Positions 16,193 to 24,523 of a stretch of 64,000 nt of DNA are shown piece by piece (within the stretch, counting starts at the first letter, position 1; every line of letters begins with the position of its first letter). A program made the translations under genes and the position numbers. Under the pieces are notes generated by a model. It saw nothing but the letters and a program-made list of their open reading frames with translations. It made no database searches and was not told the origin of the DNA. Origin of the DNA: Bacteroides sp. GM023 (GTDB lineage Bacteria; Bacteroidota; Bacteroidia; Bacteroidales; Bacteroidaceae); assembly GCF_014750685.1 (NCBI RefSeq), contig NZ_JAAXGE010000014.1:1-64000 (forward strand), written 5' to 3'.

Positions 16193-16894
16193 TTAAGATT
16201 CAACTTCCGGCGTAATCAGCTTATAGCCTTTTCCGTGGATGTTGATAATTTCGATAGAGTCATCTTCTTTCAGGTGCTTACGCAGTTTCGTGATATACAC
16301 GTCCATGCTGCGGGCATTGAAATAGTTATCGTCAATCCAAATAGTCTTCAACGCAAAGTCACGTTGCAGAATCTCGTTAGCGTGAGCGCAAAGCAATCCG
16401 AGCAATTCAGATTCTTTTGTAGTCAGCTTAGTCTGTTTGCCTTCCGAAGCCAGAATTTGTTTTTGGGTGTCGAAAGTAAACTTACCAATCTTATAGATAT
16501 TACTTTCTTTGTTCTTCTTTCCGCGAACACGTCTCAGGATTGCTTCAATTCTGAATGTCAATTCTTCCATGCTGAACGGTTTGGTGATATAATCATCCGC
16601 ACCAATCTTAAATCCTTCCAGGATATCTTCTTTCAGCGTCTTAGCTGTCAGGAAGATTATAGGAATTTCAGCATTTGCTGCACGGACATCCTGTGCCAGT
16701 GTGAAGCCATCTTTCTTAGGCATCATTACGTCAAATACGCACAAGTCATATTTATTCTTCAAGAAAGCCTTATAACCGGCTTCGCCATCAGGAAATAACT
16801 CAGCAGAATAACCTTTTGCCTGTAAATATTCTCTTAAAAGCATGCCAAGATTTTCGTCATCCTCGCATAATAAAATACGCAGTTTCTCGTCCAT
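16193..16894 (-). CDS. rprY: OmpR-family response regulator RprY
   Basis: 233 residues. Receiver domain with acidic pocket (LLCEDDENLG), phospho-acceptor Asp in CVFDVMMPKKDG near residue 54 and the Lys of ITKPFSMEE near residue 105; C-terminal winged helix (residues about 130-230) with the RSMDVYITKLRKHL recognition helix and GKGYKLI wing. It starts 1 nt downstream of rprX's stop, and matches the RprX/RprY pair described in B. fragilis, where it affects outer-membrane and stress genes. Confidence 0.93.
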   Translation of the reverse strand: MDEKLRILLCEDDENLGMLLREYLQAKGYSAELFPDGEAGYKAFLKNKYDLCVFDVMMPKKDGFTLAQDVRAANAEIPIIFLTAKTLKEDILEGFKIGADDYITKPFSMEELTFRIEAILRRVRGKKNKESNIYKIGKFTFDTQKQILASEGKQTKLTTKESELLGLLCAHANEILQRDFALKTIWIDDNYFNARSMDVYITKLRKHLKEDDSIEIINIHGKGYKLITPEVES

Positions 16895-16895
16895 A

Positions 16896-18452
16896 TCAAT
16901 TATTTTTTAATAAAGGTAATGCAATAATAAATTTAGTTCCCACGTTCAGGTCGCTTTCTGCCCGGATGGTTCCCTTATGCTCGACGATAATCTTCTTCAC
17001 ATAAGCCAATCCCAGTCCAAAGCCCTTCACATCGTGCAGATTACCCGTATGCACACGATAGAACTTTTCAAATATCTTTTTCAGGTTTTCCTTCTTGATG
17101 CCGATACCGTTATCTTGTATCGAAATCATCAGTTTACCCGATTCATTCCACGTTCTCACTTTCAGTTCCAGATCCTCTTCCGGTTTCTTATATTTCACCG
17201 CGTTGTCCATCAGATTAAAGATTACATTGGTGATATGCATCTCATCTACAAATATAACAGGATCAGTAGCCTCAAGGTTCGATGTTATCTTACCATTATA
17301 TCGTTCCACTTTCAGGGTAAATGTATTGATAACTCCCGTTATCATTTCATTCGCATCAATCTCCTTCATCTTCAAAGTCGACTTCTGACGGTCGAACATC
17401 GACATTTGGAGTACTTTCTCTACCTGGAAGCGCAAGCGCTTGGTTTCATCATTTATCACTCCCGATATATGCTGGAACATCTGCGGAGATTTTCCCACCG
17501 CGGGGTCTTTCAGCATCTGTGCCGCCAACGAAATGGTGGATATCGGTGTTTTAAATTCGTGTGTCATATTGTTGATGAAGTCATTCTTCATTTCTGTCAG
17601 CTTCTTCTGACGGAATACGATATAAATCGTAAAGATGAATGTCACTAACAGTACCATCGTAAATATCAACGACGGAATCATGAAGCTGATCGAATCAAAA
17701 AGATAGTCTCTTCTTCCCGGAAAATGCACTTTCAGTACACTCATCTTGGCAGGTGGATCGTTCTTGAACAATGCCTGCTGATAGAATTCATCACTCCCCT
17801 TTCCGTCATAATCCGCACAACGGTAGACTTCCCGTCCGTCCTTATCAATCACCATAAAGTGAAAAGGTAAGTCTATACCATTATTATATAGGTTCGATTT
17901 CAGATAACCGTTCAAGTCTCCAAACCTTACCCTGTCTCCAATAGACTTGTCACTTGCCCGATAAATCATCTGCCAAACCACTTCATTCAGCAATTCACGC
18001 TGATACATATATCGGTTTTTGATAGCCTCTATCAACGAACGCGAGGTTTCCGGGATCGTTTTGGTTCCCCTGTAAGGAGAAATCATCGCTTTCGGTAGTT
18101 CGGATGGTTTGGTAGTCATCACTTTCAGTTCAAAATCCGTATATACCTTTCCATCTTTAGACTTCATCGTAAACCGCTGCGTCTGCTGAACTAAATCATT
18201 CTGCTGCAATGAAGCGTTGTTTTCAATCAAAGCTTTCCGTTCAGCATCAGAAACATCTTCAATTAACCAACGTTGCGTTTCTGCATATTCTACATCCTTA
18301 GAAACTTGATCCAGGCTATTGCGTACAGCCGAATCAAACTGTTCCTTCCGGGTTTTCATCATTTCCTCTATATAACTGACCTGTAAATACAGCAAACTGA
18401 GGAAAGAAAGCCCCATTACAATACCTAATATCCAAATTGTTGACTTCTTCAT
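16896..18452 (-). CDS. rprX: Sensor histidine kinase RprX
   Basis: 518 residues. N-terminal span (STIWILGIVMGLSFLSLLYL), a periplasmic sensor of about 220 residues, a second span near residues 260-285 (LIFTMVLLVTFIFTIYIVF), then the cytoplasmic kinase: HisKA with the phospho-accepting His in NNMTHEFKTPIS near residue 303 and the ATPase boxes NLMDNAVKY, IQDNGIGI and GFGLGLAYVKKI. Operon partner of RprY. The leader of about 130 nt contains two copies of AATTAACACTCC. Confidence 0.93.
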   Translation of the reverse strand: MKKSTIWILGIVMGLSFLSLLYLQVSYIEEMMKTRKEQFDSAVRNSLDQVSKDVEYAETQRWLIEDVSDAERKALIENNASLQQNDLVQQTQRFTMKSKDGKVYTDFELKVMTTKPSELPKAMISPYRGTKTIPETSRSLIEAIKNRYMYQRELLNEVVWQMIYRASDKSIGDRVRFGDLNGYLKSNLYNNGIDLPFHFMVIDKDGREVYRCADYDGKGSDEFYQQALFKNDPPAKMSVLKVHFPGRRDYLFDSISFMIPSLIFTMVLLVTFIFTIYIVFRQKKLTEMKNDFINNMTHEFKTPISTISLAAQMLKDPAVGKSPQMFQHISGVINDETKRLRFQVEKVLQMSMFDRQKSTLKMKEIDANEMITGVINTFTLKVERYNGKITSNLEATDPVIFVDEMHITNVIFNLMDNAVKYKKPEEDLELKVRTWNESGKLMISIQDNGIGIKKENLKKIFEKFYRVHTGNLHDVKGFGLGLAYVKKIIVEHKGTIRAESDLNVGTKFIIALPLLKNN

Positions 18453-18591
18453 AGCAACAAAATTAACACTCCCTAATTAACACTCCTAATGCATTAACTT
18501 GATTTAACCGGAACTTCCCGGAAATTAACCGAAAGGAGTTATTAAGGTCGTATTCTGATTACTACAACAATATAAACCCTCCTTTGGTTTG

Positions 18592-18599
18592 CAAATTTA
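18592..18599 (-). promoter_or_regulatory. Candidate -7 element of rprX-rprY
   Basis: The minus strand reads TAAATTTG. It predicts a leader of about 130 nt. No clear TTG is seen upstream. Confidence 0.5.
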
Positions 18600-18661
18600 A
18601 TAAAAAATTAAATCTTTTCCTTGTGTTTTTCCATCTTTATTAATCATAGTTAAACAAAAAC

Positions 18662-18696
18662 CGTCCTCTTTTACTTAAAAAAGAGGACGATTTTAA
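18662..18696 (-). terminator. Terminator of fusA2
   Basis: CGTCCTCTTTT pairs with AAAAGAGGACG around a short loop; on the minus strand it is followed by GTTTTT. Confidence 0.8.
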
Positions 18697-18717
18697 CAGT
18701 ATTAAGAGAATTACAAA

Positions 18718-20874
18718 TTATTCTTCGGTTTGTTTAGCTTCAAAATCTTTAATTAACTTATCCTGAACATCTGCAGGAACAAGCTCATAGCTAGAGAATT
18801 TCATGATAAACGAAGCACGTCCGCCTGTGAGTGAACTAAGTGCTGTCGAGTAAGAAGACATTTCTTTCAAAGGTACTTTAGCAACCAGTTTCTCGAAACC
18901 TTTTTCGCTACTCATACCCATAATCATGGCGCGACGTCCTTGAAGGTCACCCATCACATCTCCCATTCTATCGGATGGCACAAACACTTCAACATCATAA
19001 ATCGGCTCCAAAATCTTCGGGCCTGCATTCTTGAACGCTTCGCTGAAGGCATTACGTCCGGCAAGCATGAAGGAGATTTCATTAGAATCTACCGGGTGCA
19101 TCTTACCATCGTAAACGATCACGCGTACATCACGGGCATACGAACCTGTCAACGGGCCTTGCTCCAAACGAGCCATGATACCTTTCATAATAGCAGGCAA
19201 GAAACGGGCGTCGATAGAGCCGCCGACGATACTGTTGATAAACACGAGTTTACCACCCCATTCCAATGGGATTTCTTCCGTACCTCTTACGGTAATCTTA
19301 AATTCCTGTCCGTTGAACTTGTAAGTATCGGGCACAGGCATACCTTCTTTATAAGGTTCAACAATCAGGTGAACTTCACCGAACTGGCCGGCACCACCGG
19401 ATTGTTTCTTATGACGATAGTCTGCACGAGACGGTTTTGTGATTGTCTCACGATACGGAATCTTCGGCTCTTCGTATTTTACCTGGAGTTTTTCATTGTT
19501 TTCCAAACGCCATTTCAATGTACGGAGATGGAATTCTCCCTGTCCGTGTACCAAAGTCTGTTTCAATTCCTTTGATTGTTCGATGATCCATGTCGGGTCT
19601 TCTTCGCGCATACGGTTCAAGATGGTCATCATCTTTTCTACATCTGCTTCATTGACCGGCTTGATGGCACGCGTATATTTGGAATTCGGATATTTGATAA
19701 AGTTGAATTTATAATCGCAATCCTTGCCATTCAGCGTATTACCTGTTTTTACGTCTTTCAGTTTCACGGCAGCGCCAATATCACCGGCCCGCAATTCTTC
19801 CACTTTCACACGATTACCACCGGCTACTACATAAATCTGCGCAATACGTTCTTTCGAGCCACGGTCAGCATTCAGCAAATCGTCGCCTTCATGAACTTTA
19901 CCGCTCATTACTTTGAAATAAGATACTTCACCGATATGCGGTTCCACGCTTGTCTTGAAGAAATAAAGAGATTCAGGGCCGTTCACGTCCGGCGCCACTT
20001 CCTTACCATCCGTATTCTGTACCTTCGGCATTTCTGATACAAAAGGAACAACATTCCCCAGAAATTCCATCAAGCGGCGAACCCCCATGTCCTTACCGCC
20101 ACAAACACAGAATACCGGGAACATACCTCTGGCAATCAAACCTTTGCGGATACCTTCACGCATTTCGTCTTCCGAAAGGGATTCCTGTTCGAAGAATTTC
20201 TCCATCAGGCCTTCATCATTTTCGGCAGCGGCTTCTATCAAGGCTTTGTTCATTTCCATCGCCTTTTCCATTTCTTCAGCAGGAATATCCTCAATTATAG
20301 GAGCACCGCCTTCGGGTTTCCATGAATATTTCTTCATCAGTAACACGTCAATCAGAGCGTTGAAGCCCGGACCGGTACTGATAGGATATTGGATGGGAAC
20401 AACTTTAGAGCCATAAGCTTCTTTTAATTGCTCAAGGATATTATCATAGTCGCATTTTTCATTATCAAGCTGGTTGACTAGAAAAATAACTGGCTTATTC
20501 AATTTTTCTGTATATCGGAAATGATTTTGTGTACCGACTTCGACGCCGTATTGGCCATTGAGAAGGATAATTGCAGTGTCGGTCACGTTTAATGCAGTTA
20601 CTGTACTGCCTACGAAGTCGTCCGAACCCGGACAGTCAATGATATTAAGCTTTTTATTGTTCCATTCTACATGGAGAACGGTGGAGAAAACGGAGTAACC
20701 ATACTCTTGTTCAACAGGGAAATAATCACTAACAGTGTTTTTAGCGGCAACAGAACCGCGACGTTTTATAACACCACTCTCGAAAAGCATCGCTTCCACG
20801 AGAGTGGTTTTCCCAGAGCCAGAACTTCCCAACAAGGCAATGTTCTTGATTTCATTTGTCTGATATACCTTCAT
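18718..20874 (-). CDS. fusA2: Elongation factor G paralogue EF-G2 lacking the catalytic His
   Basis: 718 residues, full EF-G length. The P-loop is GSSGSGKTT (residues 16-24) and the NKxD-like box is NQLD. The G3 box, normally DTPGH, is DCPGS (residues 80-84), so the catalytic histidine is Ser84; the switch-I RGITI is also lost (EYGYSVF). Domains II-V are intact (GGAGQFGEVHLIVEP, FKNAGPKILEPIYDVEVFVP). In B. thetaiotaomicron an EF-G2 paralogue without GTPase activity supports translation during carbon starvation and gut colonisation under the Cur regulator (from memory); this protein has the expected residues. Own terminator and long upstream region. Monocistronic. Confidence 0.9.
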   Translation of the reverse strand: MKVYQTNEIKNIALLGSSGSGKTTLVEAMLFESGVIKRRGSVAAKNTVSDYFPVEQEYGYSVFSTVLHVEWNNKKLNIIDCPGSDDFVGSTVTALNVTDTAIILLNGQYGVEVGTQNHFRYTEKLNKPVIFLVNQLDNEKCDYDNILEQLKEAYGSKVVPIQYPISTGPGFNALIDVLLMKKYSWKPEGGAPIIEDIPAEEMEKAMEMNKALIEAAAENDEGLMEKFFEQESLSEDEMREGIRKGLIARGMFPVFCVCGGKDMGVRRLMEFLGNVVPFVSEMPKVQNTDGKEVAPDVNGPESLYFFKTSVEPHIGEVSYFKVMSGKVHEGDDLLNADRGSKERIAQIYVVAGGNRVKVEELRAGDIGAAVKLKDVKTGNTLNGKDCDYKFNFIKYPNSKYTRAIKPVNEADVEKMMTILNRMREEDPTWIIEQSKELKQTLVHGQGEFHLRTLKWRLENNEKLQVKYEEPKIPYRETITKPSRADYRHKKQSGGAGQFGEVHLIVEPYKEGMPVPDTYKFNGQEFKITVRGTEEIPLEWGGKLVFINSIVGGSIDARFLPAIMKGIMARLEQGPLTGSYARDVRVIVYDGKMHPVDSNEISFMLAGRNAFSEAFKNAGPKILEPIYDVEVFVPSDRMGDVMGDLQGRRAMIMGMSSEKGFEKLVAKVPLKEMSSYSTALSSLTGGRASFIMKFSSYELVPADVQDKLIKDFEAKQTEE

Positions 20875-20936
20875 AATATATAAGATTTTAGTAATTACTC
20901 AGTATGTTTCTCACATACCATTAATTTTGTGATGCG

Positions 20937-21004
20937 CAAATTAGGGATTAATTGGGGGAAAAGCAACACTTACGGTAGTGTTACTAAACAATGTTATGTA
21001 ACAC
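20937..21004 (-). promoter_or_regulatory. fusA2 promoter region with two palindromes
   Basis: A near -7 match (TAATTTG on the minus strand, 20937-20943) predicts a start near 20930. Upstream lie AACACT-TACGGT-AGTGTT (20965-20982, centre about 43 bp from that start) and GTGTTAC/GTAACAC arms (20978-20984 and 20998-21004). The first fits the class II position of a CRP-family activator, which agrees with known Cur control of fusA2 homologues. The assignment of the sites to Cur is inferred. Confidence 0.45.
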
Positions 21005-21142
21005 ATCTTTATCGTGAACCTTTTTACTTGAGTATAAATTGAATTCTAACGCTATTCAGGTATTTTCAATGGCCGTATTCATTTCGCTACGGAAACGAAT
21101 GAAGTGATATACACTCAACTAATTTTCAGGCTGCATGAACAG

Positions 21143-21239
21143 GTTGTCTGACACCCGGGTCTCAGTAGTACCGACACCCGGGTGTTGGTATGCCTGACAC
21201 CCGGGTGTCAGGATGCTTGAGACCCGGGTGTCAGACAAC
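21143..21239. repeat. Array of four CCCGGG-centred palindromes at exact 23-bp spacing
   Basis: Centres lie at 21156/7, 21179/80, 21202/3 and 21225/6, so the period is exactly 23 bp. Each unit is a version of TGACACCCGGGTGTCA. The first and last units form a perfect 22-nt inverted repeat (21143-21164 with 21218-21239), making the whole 97 bp nearly symmetrical. The region is much richer in G+C than its surroundings. It lies between divergent fusA2 and hemW, about 145 bp upstream of hemW. Confidence 0.85.
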
Positions 21240-21382
21240 TTGTTTATATAACACAAATATTTCTCGAATGCAGAGCGCTTAGTTCACAATAGTACAGAAG
21301 GAAAGTTATTTGGTAAACAGTCTTTTGATATATCAGATAATAATCTTACTTTTACAGCCACAAAATCCAAAACGGCATAGCT

Positions 21383-22513
21383 ATGGCAGGTATTTATCTC
21401 CACATCCCTTTCTGCAAGACTCGTTGCATCTATTGCGATTTTTACTCAACTACACGCAGTGAACTGAAATCACGCTACGTACAAGCACTCTGCCGCGAGT
21501 TGGAAATACGGAAAGAATATCTGAAAGGAGAAGATATAGAAACCGTTTATTTCGGTGGCGGAACTCCGTCGCAACTGGAAAAGGAAGATTTTGAACTGAT
21601 ATTTGAAACCATCCGGACACATTATGGACTGAACCATTGCCAGGAAATCACTTTGGAAGCCAATCCCGACGACCTGACATCCGAATATCTGGAAATGCTT
21701 TCTTCTCTCCCGTTCAACCGTCTAAGCATGGGGATACAGACTTTCGATGACAACACGCTCAAGTTACTGAAACGCCGCCATAATGCCCGCACTGCCATTG
21801 ACGCCGTCAGCAGATGCCGGCAAGCTGGGTTCCGCAATATCAGCATTGACCTTATATACGGACTGCCGGGCGAAACAAAAGAACGTTGGGAAAATGATCT
21901 CCGACAGGCTATCGCTCTGGATGTGGAACACATCTCTGCCTATCATTTGATTTACGAAGAGGATACACCTATATATAAGATGCTTAAACAACATCAGATA
22001 TCCGAAGTGGATGAAGATTCAAGCCTGGAGTTCTTTACGTTACTGATAGAGCATTTGCAGAAAGCAGGGTTCGAGCATTATGAAATTTCTAATTTCTGCC
22101 GCCCCGGTAAATACTCCCGCCACAACACTTCGTATTGGCAGGGTATCTCCTACCTGGGCTGTGGTCCATCGGCACATTCTTTCGACGGAATGACACGGGA
22201 ATGGAATGTTTCCTCCATCGACCTATATATAAAAGGTATAGAGGAAAACCAACGTGCTTTTGAAATCGAGCACTTGGATCAGGTTACCCGCTATAATGAA
22301 TTTATCATCACTACGATACGTACCGTATGGGGCACTCCCATAGAAAAGCTGCAACAGACATTCGGCCATGAGTTATGGGAATATTGCCGGAAGATGGCTG
22401 CACCTTATCTGGAAAATGGAAAACTGGAAGTACACGATGGCGCCTTGCGTCTGACTCGTGAAGGTATTTTCATTTCCGACAGTATAATGAGTGATTTGCT
22501 TTGGGTAGATTAA
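21383..22513 (+). CDS. hemW: Radical-SAM heme chaperone HemW
   Basis: 376 residues. Begins MAGIYLHIPFCKTRCIYCDF with the CxxxCxxC cluster motif, then YFGGGTPSQL (SAM binding), the SMGIQTFDD motif and a C-terminal HemN-type domain (GPSAHSFDG). It lacks the N-terminal extension of true HemN oxygen-independent coproporphyrinogen oxidases, so HemW, a heme-binding chaperone, is the better call. The sigma factor begins 19 nt after its stop, which may put the two in one transcript. Confidence 0.93.
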   Translation: MAGIYLHIPFCKTRCIYCDFYSTTRSELKSRYVQALCRELEIRKEYLKGEDIETVYFGGGTPSQLEKEDFELIFETIRTHYGLNHCQEITLEANPDDLTSEYLEMLSSLPFNRLSMGIQTFDDNTLKLLKRRHNARTAIDAVSRCRQAGFRNISIDLIYGLPGETKERWENDLRQAIALDVEHISAYHLIYEEDTPIYKMLKQHQISEVDEDSSLEFFTLLIEHLQKAGFEHYEISNFCRPGKYSRHNTSYWQGISYLGCGPSAHSFDGMTREWNVSSIDLYIKGIEENQRAFEIEHLDQVTRYNEFIITTIRTVWGTPIEKLQQTFGHELWEYCRKMAAPYLENGKLEVHDGALRLTREGIFISDSIMSDLLWVD

Positions 22514-22532
22514 TAAAACAAACGGCAAGCCG

Positions 22533-23087
22533 ATGACCGAATCAGAAGTAAGAAAGTTATTACGGCAAATGAAGGAACTGGATTCGCAAACTGCGTTCCG
22601 GAACTTTTACGACATGACATACGACCGCCTTTTCCGCATTGCTTACTACTATGCAAAGCAAGAAGAATGGTCGCAGGAAATCGTACTCGATGTGTTCCTG
22701 AAACTTTGGAAACAGCGCGTTACGCTACTCGATGTGAGAAATATTGAAGATTATTGCTTTATCCTGGTCAAAAATGCTTCACTCAATTATTTAGAGAAAG
22801 AATCCAAACATACGTTTATTCATGCCGATTCCCTTCCCGAACCGCAGGAACAAAGTTACTCTCCGGAAGAATCATTAATCAGCGAAGAACTGTTTGCCCT
22901 CTATGTGAAGGCACTTGACCGGCTTCCCGAACGTTGCAGGGAGATATTCATTCGTATCCGCGAAGATAAACAGAGTTATGCGCAGGTAGCGGAAGAATTG
23001 GGTATCAGCATAAACACAGTAGATGCCCAGCTACAAAAAGCAATAACACGCCTGAAGGAGATGATTAGCCGGGCCGAGATAGATTAA
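22533..23087 (+). CDS. ECF RNA polymerase sigma factor (Bacteroidales FecI type)
   Basis: 184 residues. Region 2 lies near residues 20-90 (AFRNFYDMTYDRLFRIAYYY, then SQEIVLDVFLKLWKQR) and region 4 near 125-175 (LDRLPERCREIFIRIRE, SYAQVAEELGISINTVDAQL). This is the group of small sigma factors that pair with FecR anti-sigma proteins and TonB receptors. Together with the downstream lipoprotein, FecR, receptor and DUF4249 protein, it forms a surface-signalling unit in which substrate binding releases the sigma factor. Confidence 0.93.
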   Translation: MTESEVRKLLRQMKELDSQTAFRNFYDMTYDRLFRIAYYYAKQEEWSQEIVLDVFLKLWKQRVTLLDVRNIEDYCFILVKNASLNYLEKESKHTFIHADSLPEPQEQSYSPEESLISEELFALYVKALDRLPERCREIFIRIREDKQSYAQVAEELGISINTVDAQLQKAITRLKEMISRAEID

Positions 23088-23178
23088 CATTTATTCGCAC
23101 AAAGAGCGTAGGGAGTTTCTGTCAACCTTCTGTCTTTATCAGCAAATAACCCGATTAATAACTAAAAAGACAGAAATG

Positions 23179-23613
23179 ATGAAAAAGTTTAATGACGCAA
23201 ACATTGGGGTCTTTGTTCTATTATCCATGTGCCTGAGCCTGTATTCATGCAGCAACGACAATGACAATTTCCCTAAAGACTATGTAGGGTTCGAAGAAAC
23301 CGCCAAAACAGTGGAATGTGAGAGCGGTAAAGCGGAAAGCGAGTTACAGATTAAAATTATCGCAACGGACAAGTCCAAAGAAGACCGGACAGTACAACTT
23401 TCCATTCCACCTGTGCCATCGGGACAAGCAGAGGTTATGAAGCTGACAGAGAACAAAGTGACCATCAAAGCGGGAAAGAAATCAGTTACGACTACCGTAA
23501 AGATATACCCGAACCGGATGGTTCTAAAGAAACAGAATTTTATCATATCCTGTATTCCTCAATGGAAAGAAAGCGGAATCAGCAAACTGTCAATTCTGTT
23601 GAAACGGAAATAA
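23179..23613 (+). CDS. Lipoprotein inserted between sigma and anti-sigma genes
   Basis: 144 residues from ATG 23179 (a Met codon lies just before it). Signal sequence with lipobox LYSC near residue 25, then SNDNDN spacer and a domain of about 110 residues rich in beta-strands (VECESGKAESELQIKIIAT, VTIKAGKKSVTTTVKIYP), which could be an Ig-like or Calx-beta-like sandwich. It is not part of the standard sigma-FecR-receptor set; its place between them suggests it works with the system, perhaps at the outer membrane. No family recognised. Confidence 0.8.
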   Translation: MKKFNDANIGVFVLLSMCLSLYSCSNDNDNFPKDYVGFEETAKTVECESGKAESELQIKIIATDKSKEDRTVQLSIPPVPSGQAEVMKLTENKVTIKAGKKSVTTTVKIYPNRMVLKKQNFIISCIPQWKESGISKLSILLKRK

Positions 23614-23638
23614 TAAATGAAGTAATACAGAAAAAGAA

Positions 23639-24523
23639 ATGAAATACACCGATAGGGAATTAGAAGAAATACTGAACAAGCTTATTGCTTCCACGCGTTC
23701 ACCACGAGGACGTTTTTCTGCAGCAGCCGGCTATCCGGAGTTAGAGAAAAGGCTGAAGTCCCATACCCGGCGGCTGACCCTGATACGTACATTCTCGGCA
23801 GCAGCGGCAGTACTTCTACTCTGCCTATCGGCATGGACAGTTTATTTATATATGCAGCCTGTCTCGATAGAGACGGTTTCAACATTGGCGGAAACACGGA
23901 CAGTTCATCTCCCTGATGGTAGCACCGTCACCCTAAATCATTATTCTTCGATTTCTTATCCGGAGAAGTTCAAATCGGGCAACCGGGAAGTGGATCTGAA
24001 TGGAGAAGCCTACTTTGAAGTAAGTAAGGACAAGAAGCATCCGTTTATTGTGCAGACTGAGATGATTGACGTTCAGGTATTGGGAACTCATTTCAATGTG
24101 GATGCCTATCGTGACAATCCTGATGTGAGAACAACGTTATTAACAGGTTCGGTGGCTGTCAGCAATAAAAACAACTCTGTCCGCATGGTATTAAAGCCGA
24201 ATGAAATTGCTATATATAATAAGGTAGAGCAAAAGCTCACCCGCAAAGCCCTGGAAAATGCGAAAGATGAAATCTCCTGGCGGCACGGAGAGTTTATATT
24301 CGATGATTTGCCTTTGCAGGAAATTGTCCGCGAACTATCCAATTCATTCGGGGCAAGTATCCGCATATCCGACACGGCTTTGCAGGATTACCGGATTACA
24401 GCCCGATTCCGCAATGGGGAGGATTTGAAAACGATTCTGTCTGTATTACACAATGCCGGTTATTTCGACTATTCACAAAACGATAAACAGATTATTATTA
24501 CTGCTAAACCAGACTTAAAATGA
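23639..24523 (+). CDS. FecR-family anti-sigma factor
   Basis: 294 residues. Cytoplasmic N-terminus of about 50 residues, one membrane span near residues 50-70 (FSAAAAVLLLCLSAWTVYLY), then the FecR domain (RTVHLPDGSTVTLNHYSSISYPEKF, GEAYFEVSKDKKHPFIV, VQVLGTHFNVDAY) and a C-terminal DUF4974-like domain (FDDLPLQEIVRELSNSFG). It holds the ECF sigma factor and senses the STN domain of the receptor. Its stop overlaps the receptor start by 4 nt (ATGA). Confidence 0.94.
   Translation: MKYTDRELEEILNKLIASTRSPRGRFSAAAGYPELEKRLKSHTRRLTLIRTFSAAAAVLLLCLSAWTVYLYMQPVSIETVSTLAETRTVHLPDGSTVTLNHYSSISYPEKFKSGNREVDLNGEAYFEVSKDKKHPFIVQTEMIDVQVLGTHFNVDAYRDNPDVRTTLLTGSVAVSNKNNSVRMVLKPNEIAIYNKVEQKLTRKALENAKDEISWRHGEFIFDDLPLQEIVRELSNSFGASIRISDTALQDYRITARFRNGEDLKTILSVLHNAGYFDYSQNDKQIIITAKPDLK

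Larger units (their letters stand above)
20875..21382. other. 508-bp intergenic region between fusA2 and hemW
   Basis: Contains the fusA2 regulatory palindromes and the CCCGGG array. The rest (21010-21140 and 21240-21382) shows only a partial inverted repeat near 21080-21110 (TTCATTTCG against CGAATGAA). No coding frame or RNA gene was recognised, and hemW has no clear TAnnTTTG element. Confidence 0.6.

Noticed and set aside
21143..21239. CRISPR array
   Set aside because: The 23-bp period consists of a palindrome plus 3-9 nt; there are no unique spacers of 30 nt or more and no cas genes.
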